From: Acephala macrosclerotiorum
Lineage: Eukaryota > Ascomycota > Leotiomycetes > Helotiales > Mollisiaceae
Length of the DNA stretch: 19,887 nt
Direction of reading: 5' to 3'
Assembly: GCA_014904845.1 (NCBI GenBank)
Contig: MU119776.1
Span: forward strand, 1-19,887
Of the stretch, positions 11,421 through 19,887 are shown piece after piece. The position numbers were made by a program, and so were the translations under genes. How positions within the stretch are numbered: position 1 is the first letter of the stretch; each line of letters begins with the position of its first letter. The notes under the pieces were generated by a model. It was not told the origin of the DNA and ran no database searches. It was given only the letters and a program-made list of their open reading frames with translations.

Positions 11421-12430
11421 TTAAAAAATCTTTCATAGATTGATCAATAATTTTATATAAAAACTTTATATTCACTTAATAATATTTTTAATCGTATTCG
11501 CGAAATTCTTTTTTTAAAGCGTTGTAAAACTTTTTTTCTAAGTAATTTTCAGTATTATATTTTAATATAAATCGAATTTACTTTTTGTAAATCGAATTAA
11601 TATATCGCAAAAATCGTATTTTTTTAATTTTTGAAATAATTTTATAGTCTTTACACATATTATCGTATTATTTTAAAAAAGTCGTAATATTGTTTTTTTT
11701 GAATTAAAATATTTTAAAGATTTCAAAGAGAAATATTTATAGTTTTAATACGAGTACGTATTTCTCAAAATTTTACATTTTTAAAAGATTATTTTCATTG
11801 TTCGTAGAAAATTTTCTAGAAAAAATTAATAATATAATTAAAATAAAAGTATTTTTTATCGAAGAAAGTAAATTTTAACGCGAATAATTTACTGATTTTA
11901 ATCTTTGGACTGAGAATTGATTTAGTGATTTAAAAATACGAATTTTCGAATTATTATTTTCAAATGAAATTCGTTTTAAGAATTGATTTTTATTTATATC
12001 GTTTTCTCGTAAAAATTTTTTTATTTTAGTTTTTACTTGAAATTTTACTCGTTTATTTATTCTAATAAAATGTATTTTTTAAATAAACATTTTTTTAATC
12101 GATTTTTTTCGATTGAAATTTTTTGTTTCAATTTTTTTCGTATTATTTTTTGAAATTTGAAATTTATTTTAATTTTATTATTTTAATTTGAAAACGATTA
12201 CGAGCGATTTGCGAATTGCAATTCTCAAAAAAATTAAAATTAAAATATAGAATAATAAAACAATTTCATTTTTTAATATTATAATTTTTTTTTTCTTTCG
12301 TATTAAAGTTTTTTTTTTTATATTTCAATTTTCGCTGGAAATAAAACTAATTACTATAAATAATCGTCGCGAGTTTTTTTTTTTCTTTTTTATATTCGTT
12401 TTAATACTAATTATCTCGAGTAATTTAATA

Positions 12431-12923
12431 TGTAATTTTTATAAATTAATATTTTTTTGTAATTTTATAATCTCGTAATCAAATTATTTAATTTCAAACA
12501 ATGTAATCAAAATAAAAAATTTTTATTAATTGATTTTTAGTTTTCGATTTTTAATAATTTAAATTTTTTTTTAATAATAATAAAAAACAAAATATACAAA
12601 TCGCATATAAACAATTCTCAATAAAATTCATTAAAACAATTTATTTCTTAGTATTGTTTACCAATATAAAAAAGTAATAAAATATAAAACAAAAAAATCC
12701 AATCGTAAATCAATTCGTTTTAATCAATAAACTAAATTCATTCGAAATAATTTACAATTCGTAAATCAATCAATTAATCAATCAAAATAAAAATAGAAAA
12801 AATTATTAATTAGTTTATAGTAAACGAAAACTCTTTATGTATTAAAAAACACGTAATCAGTACTACTCTCGAAATTAGCTATTTACAAGGATTTTTAAAG
12901 AGAAAATATATAGTTTTATTACA
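12431..12923 (-). repeat. 5' LTR of copy 2 at the palindrome centre
   Basis: 493 bp with ends TGTAAT (12431-12436) and ATTACA (12918-12923). It matches the copy 1 LTR in reverse complement and 802-1063 in direct orientation. In coding sense it is read on the - strand, in the same orientation relative to pol as the other two LTR copies, so it belongs to copy 2. For copy 3 it is in the wrong orientation to serve as a 5' LTR. One extra A (12924) separates it from the copy 3 internal region. The short terminal inverted repeat means either end looks alike, which matters for how the junction arose. Confidence 0.85.
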
Positions 12924-13935
12924 ATATTAAATTACTTGAAATAATTAATATTAAAACGAATATAAAAAAGAAAAAAAAAACTCGCGACGATTATTTATAA
13001 TAATTAGTTTTATTTTTAATAGAAATTGAAATATAAAAAAAAAAATTTTAATACGAAAAAAAAAAAAATTTATAATATTAAAAAATGAAATTATTTTATT
13101 ATTTTATATTTTAATTTTAATTTTTTTAAAAATTGTAATTCGCGAATTGTTTGTAATCGTTTTTAAATTAAAATAATAAAATTAAAATAAATCTCGAATT
13201 TTAAAAAATAATATAAAAAAAATTAAAACAAAAAATTTTAATCGAAAAAAATCGATTAAAAAAATATTTATTTAAAAAATACATTTTATTAAAACGAATA
13301 AATAAATAAAATTTCGAGTAAAAATTGAAATAAAAAAAATTTTATAAAAAAACGATATAAATAAAAATTAATTTTTAAAACGAATTTTATTTGAAAATAA
13401 TAATTTGAAAATTCGTATTTTTGAATTATTAAATTAATTTTTAATTTAAAAATTAAAATTAGTAAATTATTTGTATTAAAGTTTATTTTTTTTAATAAAA
13501 AATATTTTTATTTTAATTATATTATTAATTTTTTCTAAAAAAAATTTTATAAATAATAAAAATAATTTTTTAAAAATATAAAATTTTAAAAAATATATAT
13601 TCGTATTAAAATTATAAATGTTTTTTTTTGAAGTTTTTAAAGTATTTTAATTTAAAAAAAATAATATTACGATTTTTTTGAAATAATATAACGATATATA
13701 TAAAAATTATAAAATTATTTTAAAAATTAAAAAAATACGATTTTTGCGATATATTAATTCGATTTATAAAAAGTAAATTTAATTTATATTAAAATATAAT
13801 ATTAAAAACTATTTAAAAAAAAAATTTTACGAATACGATTAAAAGTATTATCGAATAAATATAGAGTTTTTATATAAAATTATTGATTAATTTACAAAAA
13901 GTTTTTTAGTAATAAAAACGTATATAAATTTGTTC
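12924..13935 (+). other. Leader region of copy 3
   Basis: About 1 kb between the central LTR and the first frame I could follow. It is conserved with the mirror region 11420-12430 of copy 2. No primer-binding site complementary to a tRNA end was recognised; TGG would be destroyed by G-to-A change. No coding frame was established. Confidence 0.5.
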
Positions 13936-16200
13936 GATCGAGTATTTAAAAAATTGATTAAACGAAATAAATTGAACAAATAATTTTAAAAACGCAAGTT
14001 TATAAAAAATTTTTCGATATATATTAAAAAACGAATTTTTAAAAAAATCGATTATAAATCGATAAAAATATTTATTTATAATTATAATAAAATGTACGAG
14101 AAAACGATTATTGTATATAAATATAAAAAAAAAAAACGACGATATAATAAAATTAACGATTTAAAATATTTGAAAGTTCGATAAAAATATTTGAATATTG
14201 TAATACAAAAAATAATTTTAAATGTAATTAATAATTTATTATTTTTTGTTTTATTTAAATTATTTATAAAAAAGATTTAATAAAAAATATATATAATTAC
14301 TAAAAAAATTTATATCGAATTTCAATTTTTAGTTTTACGTATTATTTAGATTTAAAGAATTTAGTAAATATTTGTATTAAAATTTTTAATTCAAATAAAT
14401 AATTTCGTTAAAAAATTAAAAATTTTTTTTTTTTTTGTATTATTTAACGATTTGAAAATCGCTTTAAATATTAATACTATAAAAATGTTTTAAAAATTGA
14501 ATAGTATTATAATTTTTATAAATTAGAATTAGAATTAATTTGTTTTTTTACGAGAATATAAACGAAAAAAATATAATAATATAAAAAGAAACGAATATAG
14601 AATTTTATATAATTTAACGTTGATTAAATTTTTGTAAAGTATATCGTCGATTGTTTAAAAGAATATAATAAAGATTAATATTGTATACAACGATTAATAA
14701 AATGAGTAATATTGTTTTAAATATTTCGAACGAATAAAAAACGAAAAAATCGATTTTTTTATTGATTATTTTTTCGTAGATAATTATTTATTTATAGATA
14801 AATTAATTAATTGTAAATATTGTTATTAAAAGAACGATTAATAATATTATAATTCTTAGAATTGTAATTGATTTTCGCGATTATTTATACTTAGAAATAA
14901 TTGACGTTAATATAATTAAATTATAAAACAAGTAATTAAAAGATTTTTTGATTATAATTTCAATAAACGCTTTAAAAATATATAAAAAATTTAAAAATTT
15001 GTTTAATTTATTATTTAAAAAAAAAGTAAAATTAATACTAATAAAAATTTTTTAAGAAAATCGAATTTATTGTCGCATATTTTTAATGATAATAATATTA
15101 ACGTTTAAAGTTTTAATAGAGCGATTATTGATAAATTCTATAAAGAATTACTAGTAAATATAATAATAATAAATACGATAATAATAAGTAAATCGAGAAA
15201 TAAAATTTAAAGTATATAAGAAAATTTTCGATGAAAAATAAAAATAAAAAAAAAGTATTTAAAAATCGAATTATAACGATAAATTTTACAAAGCGTTTAA
15301 AACGAAAAACAAGAAAAAATAAATATAAATTAATCGAAAAATGAAATTTTGAGATAATAATTTAATACTAGAAATAATAATTTTATTAATGAAATTTTAT
15401 TATAAAGATTTTTTAAGAATATAGTATTATTTTTAAAAATTTAAAAAAAAATAAAAATAATTATTAATATTTTAAAAATATTAAATTTTATTATAATAAT
15501 TATTAATTAATAATAACAAAATAATATTTACTATTTAATTTTAATAAATATTAAAATTGTTATAATAAAAGAAATACTAAAAATCGTTGATTTTATAAAA
15601 CAATTTTTTTAAAGTTTTTATAAAATATTTAAAAAAACGAATTAATTTGTTTTTATTATTAGAAATTTTGTAATACTTGAAATTAATTTCGTAAAAATCG
15701 ATTTTTTGTTATTGATTAAAAAAGAATATATTATTATTATTTTTAAATTATATTTTAATTTGTTTGAATTAATTAATTCGAGTAAAAAATATAAAATATT
15801 AAATATTAAAACGAAGTATTATATTGTTTTTATATATATAATTCGAGATTTTAATAGTATTATTATAAACGTTGAAAATTTTTAATTATTTATTGTTATT
15901 GAATAGAATTTCGAATTTATTAAAGTAATAATTATAAAAATAGAAATTAAATATAAAGTCGAATATGAGATTTTTTTTTTTTTTGTAAATAATACAAAGA
16001 AAATTTTTTTGAAATAATTATTTGTCGTTGTAATAAAAATGTAAATTGAATATAGAGATAATAATTCGTAAAATAACGTATTTCGAGATTTTAAAGATTT
16101 TAATTTTATTTATACGATTATAATTGTTTTTTTTTTGAAAATTTATTTGCGTTAAATTACTAGAAATTGTTATGTTTGTATATATTTTTGAATTGAAAAA
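13936..16200 (+). pseudogene. Gag-like region, copy 3 (degraded)
   Basis: One frame (codons starting at 13936) can be followed with few stops when copies 2 and 3 are compared, and it returns in the same phase near 15061-15180 and 15898. A readable piece is SFNRAIIDKFYKELLVNI at 15109-15162. Overall the translation is charged and helical with Lys/Asn excess from G-to-A change. The region sits between the LTR and pol, where Gag belongs, and its middle part resembles the helical Gag core of fungal Gypsy elements. No zinc knuckle or capsid motif is certain. Whether Gag alone fills 2.2 kb, or a second ORF or an intron is present, is not resolved. Confidence 0.55.
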
Positions 16201-17149
16201 ATATTAAAAAAAAATATAATATGAGAAATTAAATATTAATATTATTAAAAAATAATACAATATTAAAATTCGCGAATAATTTTTATATTTTAACGAATTT
16301 TTTTTTATTTTTAATTTTTTATTAAATATTTTTAATATTATTTTATATAAAATAAATATAATTAAAATAAATATTATTAGTTCAAAGAAAGATATAAATG
16401 AAATAATATAAGAAATAAAATTATTTTTTTCGATTTTTTATAAAATATTTTTTTTTTTTAATAAAAAGAAAATAAATAAAATTTTGAATAAAATATTTTT
16501 TGATAAGAAAATAAAAAAGTATTTTTTTGTAATAATATTATTATTTTTAGACGTAAATATTAAAAGAAAATATTTGAAAAATAGTATAAAATGTTAATTA
16601 TTTTATTTTATTGAAAAAGAATAAAATCGAAGAATTTTCGAATATAGAAATAAAAAAGAAATTCGAATAAAAAAAATAGTTTTATTATTAAATAATTTTA
16701 ATGTGAAATTATTTAATATAAATATTAATACGATATATAAATTTAAATTTAAAAAAGTACAATTTGTTAATTTAATCGATAGAATTGAAAAAAAATTTAA
16801 AGAATAAAAAGATTGATTCGAATAATTTAAAGTACGAGAAATATTTTAAAAGTATATTAAGAAATATGTAAAATATTTATTATTGCGAATTATTTCGATA
16901 TTAAAAAGATTACGATTTATTTTTAAGCGATTAATATTTCTATTTGTCGAAAATTGATTATAGAAATTTGAAAAAGAAATATTCGATGAAATAATATTTA
17001 ATTAAAAAAAAGTTTTTAAGATTTATAAAAATATCAATTTATTTATTTGTATTAAAACAATTTAATATACGATATAGTAAAAAAAAAGTTTTTATTGTTT
17101 TAAAGTTTTATTTTTAATTGTAATAAAAATACTTTAAAAACGATTCGAT
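16200..17149 (+). pseudogene. Protease/linker region of pol, copy 3 (degraded)
   Basis: A second long frame (phase of codon start 16379) runs into RT without a phase change: the RT motifs at 17192 and 17531 share it. Stops are few and of the TGA/TAA type expected from Trp and Gln codons. In Ty3/Gypsy elements the aspartic protease lies here, but the D-[ST]-G active site could not be identified, so the protease call is by position only. The mirror region in copy 2 is about 8130-9080 on the - strand. Confidence 0.5.
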
Positions 17150-17760
17150 TATAAAATACTCGAAAAAAGCGATAATTTTTATTGAAATTTATAGTTTTTA
17201 ATCGCGAAAAAAATCGTTGAAATTTATTAATTAATTAATACGATTATAAAAATAAATTCGATTATTTTAAAAAACGTTAATATATTTTTTTCTATAAATA
17301 AATTTTTTAAAAAGTTTATTAAATATTTTTACGTTTTTTTAATAAATTTTTTTTTTAAATACAATTAATTTATATTAAACGTTTAAAATAAAAATATAAT
17401 TATTTTTATAATTTTATTAGAATTTTTACAAATAATAATATTATTTCAAAAAATAATTAATTTTGTAATTTAATTCGTTCGAATTATTATAATAATTCTA
17501 AAAAACGTATTTTTTAAAATTGTAATACAATTTTTAAATAACGTAAAAATCAAAAGACTTTATACGAATTACAATAATAAATTAATATTTTTAAAGATTT
17601 ATTGATTCGTTTTTGAATATATTTAGAATTTGAATAAAATATTAAATTAAATCGAAAAAATTTAAATTTATATAAAATTTAAATTACAATTTTATTAAAA
17701 TAAAATAATTATTATAAATTTCGTTTATAGTTTTAAAAAGCGTTTTTTTGAAAATATAAA
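17150..17760 (+). pseudogene. Reverse transcriptase domain, copy 3 (degraded)
   Basis: The frame reads stop-FLIAKK at 17192-17212, matching the W-F-L-V-x-K-K fingers segment of this fungal Gypsy group with TGG turned into TAG. The catalytic FLDD box reads FLNN, followed by Val, at 17531-17545 (TTT TTA AAT AAC GTA). After comparison with copy 2, the intervening sequence shows the expected palm features, including a Gln-Phe-Val segment shortly before the catalytic box. Downstream are the thumb and connection segments and a Tyr-Tyr-Lys/Arg stretch in the place of the family's VYYRIW. RT would synthesise element cDNA. Both metal-binding Asp residues are lost, so this copy cannot be active. Confidence 0.9.
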
Positions 17761-17899
17761 AATTATTAAAATTTTAAAATGAATTAAATATAATAATATT
17801 TTTGAAATTAAAATTTTTATTAAAATTTGTATTTATTACAAAATATAAATTCAATATTTTAATATTATTATTAAATTATTATATCGATTGATTAAAAAA

Positions 17900-18600
17900 A
17901 ACGAATTTTTCGAATAAAAAAAAAACAAAAAATTGCTATAGTGTTTTTATAAAACAAATTTACAATAATTTTAATATTTTACAAAATTTATTACGATTTT
18001 ATAAATAGATAAAAAATAATTATTTTAAATATCGATATTAATTAATAAAAATATAAAAAAATATTTGATTAATATAATAATAAAAAACGGAAACGAATAA
18101 TTCGATACGAGTTAAAACTTTAAAATACTATTAAACGAAATTATAATACGATAAAAAAAAAATATCGAAAAATTTTAAAATATTTTCGCAAATTACAATT
18201 TTAATTATATAATATTTATTTTATTTTTAAAACGAACGTTAATACGTTTATCGTTTAATTAAATCGAGTAATAATAGATTTTTTTAATATTTTAATTATT
18301 CGTTAATTCGTTTGAATACGATTATTCGATTTCGAAATCAAGTATATTAAAAAAAATATTTATATTATTATAAACGAATTATTTAGAAAATCGCGAATAA
18401 AAAACGATAATTCAAAAGAAAAAACAAATATCGATAAATTTATTGTAATCGAATTTAATTGCATTAAAATAATTCTAATTTCAATCAAAAAACGCAAAAT
18501 TAATCGAAAAATTGAAAATAAATTATTTGTAATTAAAAATAAATACGTAAAACGAGAATATTTATTTGAATTATTAAATTAAATTTAAAGAAATTCTTTT
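17900..18600 (+). pseudogene. RNase H domain, copy 3 (degraded)
   Basis: The sequence reads KTNVNTFIV-stop-LNR at 18229-18267 and RLFDFEIKYIK at 18319-18351, the two most recognisable blocks of fungal Ty3/Gypsy RNase H. The stop is CAA to TAA; copy 2 keeps Gln there. The first catalytic Asp survives (GAT 18034-18036), the Glu codon reads AAA (18160-18162) and the TDAN Asp reads AAC (18235-18237). The phase differs by one base from RT, so at least one single-base indel lies in the A-rich stretch around 17880-17940. The domain is directly followed by an Asn/triplet-rich linker and integrase. Confidence 0.92.
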
Positions 18601-18693
18601 AAATTCAATATTTTTAATTTTCAATTTTCAATATTAATTACATTTTTTATATATATTGCATTAATCGCTTTCTTTAAAATCAATAAACTATTA

Positions 18694-18716
18694 AATAATA
18701 ATAATAATAATAATAT
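18694..18716. repeat. AAT triplet run, copy 3
   Basis: The inverted counterpart of the run at 6555-6583, between RNase H and integrase. In coding sense it is a string of AAT-type triplets, possibly derived from Asp codons by G-to-A change. Confidence 0.6.
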
Positions 18717-19887
18717 TATCTTTTTTTTTGATAATAATTATTCGAATTATTCTCAAAATATTATTTAGTATTTAACAATTTTAAAACAATTAAAATAATT
18801 TTTAAAAATAAAATTTCACAAATTAATTCGAGAATTTATCGATTATAATATTCAAAACAAAATACTATAAAAAAATATTATTAAATTTTACTTATTTCAA
18901 TTTATTTTAAACGATTTAAAACAATATATAACAATTATAATTAAACTATATAATAAATTCAAATATATTAAAAAAAAAAGTATTTATTATCGAATAATTA
19001 ATTAATATTATTAGAAAAAATACTATAAAAACGTTCGAGATTTTGTAGTAAATTATAGCGATTTTTAATATAAAAACAAAAAAAAATACGAAAAAATTCT
19101 ATATTTTTAAAAAATAATTTTATTATTTTATTATATTGAAATAAATATAATTAAATTCTTATAATATAAAATATTCGATAATTTAATTATAATACGAAAT
19201 AATTTTTTCGATTAAATTAAAATCAAATTAATAAAAAATTCGATTTCTAAAAAAATTATTAAATTTATTTATAATAATAATATTTGTAAATATAGTATTT
19301 TCGATTATATAAAATTAAATAAAAAATTTGAATTTAAAAAAATTATTATTAAAAAATTAAATAAATTTAAAATTAAACGAATTATTATTTTCGTATATAA
19401 TTCGAAAACAAATAAAATAATTGAATAAAAATATTAATTTATTATTATCGTATTAATTATTTTAACGAAAAAAAATAAAAAAAATTGATTAAAATACTTA
19501 TTAATTGTTTTTTTTACAAATCGAACGATTATTTATAGATTAATTAAATATATACTATTTTAAATAGTTTATAATAAAGAAATTGTTTTATTTATTAAAA
19601 TTCGATTTTTTATTTAAAAAATTTTCGATTAAAACGAAGTATATAATCGAGCGAAATTTTTTGAATTAAAAATTAAATAGATTAAAATACGAAATAAAAA
19701 TATAGAAAAATCGAGATTAAAAAAAAAATATAATTATAAATAAAATTAAATATATTTTGACGTTTATTATTAAATACAAAAAAAATTAATTCGAAAAAAA
19801 AATTTCGTTTTAATATATAATATTAAATTTATTAATTAAAATATATTTAAAAATATTAAATTATTATACAAATAATTAAATTTATAT
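18717..19887 (+). pseudogene. Integrase domain, copy 3 (degraded, cut by window)
   Basis: A single phase (codon starts such as 18949, 19135, 19240, 19753) carries all integrase landmarks. The zinc-binding His pair appears as Tyr codons at 18949-18951 and 18964-18966 with Phe between, as in LHxxFGH. The Cys pair appears at 19054-19056 (TAT) and 19063-19065 (TTT). The core Asp codons read AAT at 19144-19146 and 19318-19320, and the Glu survives as GAA at 19423-19425 in YNSKTNKIIE. The second Asp position and the Glu are 35 codons apart, the spacing expected of D,D-35-E integrases. 19240-19425 has no stop. YFDVYY at 19753-19770 marks the C-terminal region; the end lies outside the window. Confidence 0.92.

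Larger units (their letters stand above)
802..12923 (-). mobile_element. Ty3/Gypsy copy 2, nearly full length
   Basis: Longest copy in the window, read on the - strand: 5' LTR (12923 to 12431), internal region (12430 to 1064) and a 3' LTR truncated at 802. The internal region is about 11.4 kb, large for Ty3/Gypsy, where 5-8 kb is common. Reading down the - strand gives a Gag-like region, then reverse transcriptase, RNase H and integrase, the Ty3/Gypsy order. About 4 kb follows integrase and is unexplained, so extra ORFs or a nested older insertion are possible. No primer-binding site was recognised after the 5' LTR. All coding parts carry many transition-made stops, so this copy is dead. Confidence 0.85.
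1..19887. other. RIP-degraded AT-rich block
   Basis: The whole window is extremely AT-rich. Most remaining G and C lie in CpG, while CpA/TpG and other C contexts are strongly depleted. Aligned repeat copies differ mainly by C/T and G/A. For example, positions 1-40 are a copy of 1345-1388 in which nearly every non-CpG C or G has become T or A. This is the signature of fungal repeat-induced point mutation, a premeiotic process acting on duplicated DNA; spared CpG with lost CpA fits it. No intact gene of normal length survives. A generally AT-rich organelle genome is unlikely because the buried proteins are nuclear retrotransposon proteins full of transition-made stops. No base counts were computed. 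Confidence 0.88.
5390..19887. repeat. 14.5-kb inverted repeat centred on one LTR
   Basis: The left arm 5390-12430 is the reverse complement of the right arm 12924-19887, with paired coordinates summing to 25355 near the centre and 25277 at the outer end because of indels. The 493-bp spacer is an LTR. Immediately at the centre the arms read CTCGAGTAATTTAATA on the left and TATTAAATTACTTGAA on the right. The repeat reaches the right window edge and probably continues. The arms differ by many transitions, some transversions and indels, so they are not recent identical copies. Confidence 0.93.
12924..19887 (+). mobile_element. Ty3/Gypsy copy 3, 5' LTR missing, cut by window
   Basis: A + strand copy that begins at the first internal bases after where a 5' LTR should be and continues past the window end inside the integrase C-terminus. 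Its order is Gag-like (about 13936-16200), linker/protease region (16200-16950), RT (17150-17760), RNase H (17900-18600) and integrase (18700 onward). In this copy + strand G is retained and C lost up to about 16950; C is retained and G lost from about 17340 to 19600. That change of mutated strand within one copy is typical of long strand-specific RIP tracts. Confidence 0.88.

Noticed and set aside
319..12923. A DNA transposon or linear plasmid with ~490-bp terminal inverted repeats
   Set aside because: The LTR copies at 319-801 and 12431-12923 are inverted and at first look like terminal repeats. But pol is read as RT, RNase H and integrase, the repeats have TG...CA ends, and relative to coding sense all three LTRs have the same orientation.
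1..19887. Mitochondrial or plastid DNA, or an AT-rich protist genome
   Set aside because: No rRNA, tRNA or respiratory genes were seen, CpG is selectively spared, and the buried proteins belong to a nuclear fungal Ty3/Gypsy element.

Overview
This window looks like a piece of a filamentous ascomycete (Pezizomycotina-type) nuclear genome. It has been mutated almost to exhaustion by a C-to-T process of the repeat-induced point mutation (RIP) type. A and T dominate everywhere, most surviving G and C sit in CpG, and no long intact ORF remains. The organism is inferred from the mutation pattern and from the retroelement family. No host gene, tRNA, rRNA or CRISPR array was seen.

The apparent gene desert is one large Ty3/Gypsy LTR retrotransposon present three times. 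Copy 1 (+ strand, 1-801) supplies only the last ~318 bp of the internal region and a 3' LTR (319-801). Copy 2 (- strand, 802-12923) is nearly complete: a truncated 3' LTR (802-1063), an internal region of about 11.4 kb, and a 493-bp 5' LTR (12431-12923). Copy 3 (+ strand, 12924-19887) starts directly at the internal region, has no 5' LTR of its own, and runs off the window inside integrase.

Copies 2 and 3 form a giant inverted repeat (arms 5390-12430 and 12924-19887) around a single LTR. Copies 1 and 2 form a second inverted repeat (1-318 and 1064-1384) around 1.5 LTRs. The two long arms carry different, often complementary, sets of transitions. Reading them side by side on the coding strand exposes the buried order Gag-like region, linker/protease region, reverse transcriptase, RNase H, integrase. 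The coding strand is + in the right arm and - in the left arm. In-frame stops are mostly TAA/TAG/TGA triplets that C-to-T or G-to-A change can make from Gln, Arg or Trp codons.

Catalytic residues are largely destroyed. The RT FLDD reads FLNN in both copies, RNase H keeps one Asp but has lost Glu and Asp, and the integrase Asp codons read Asn. The integrase Glu survives in copy 3 and is Lys in copy 2. About 4 kb of copy 2 downstream of integrase (1064-5389) has no second copy here and is only partly explained. All alignments were made by eye, so positions of domain edges are approximate.
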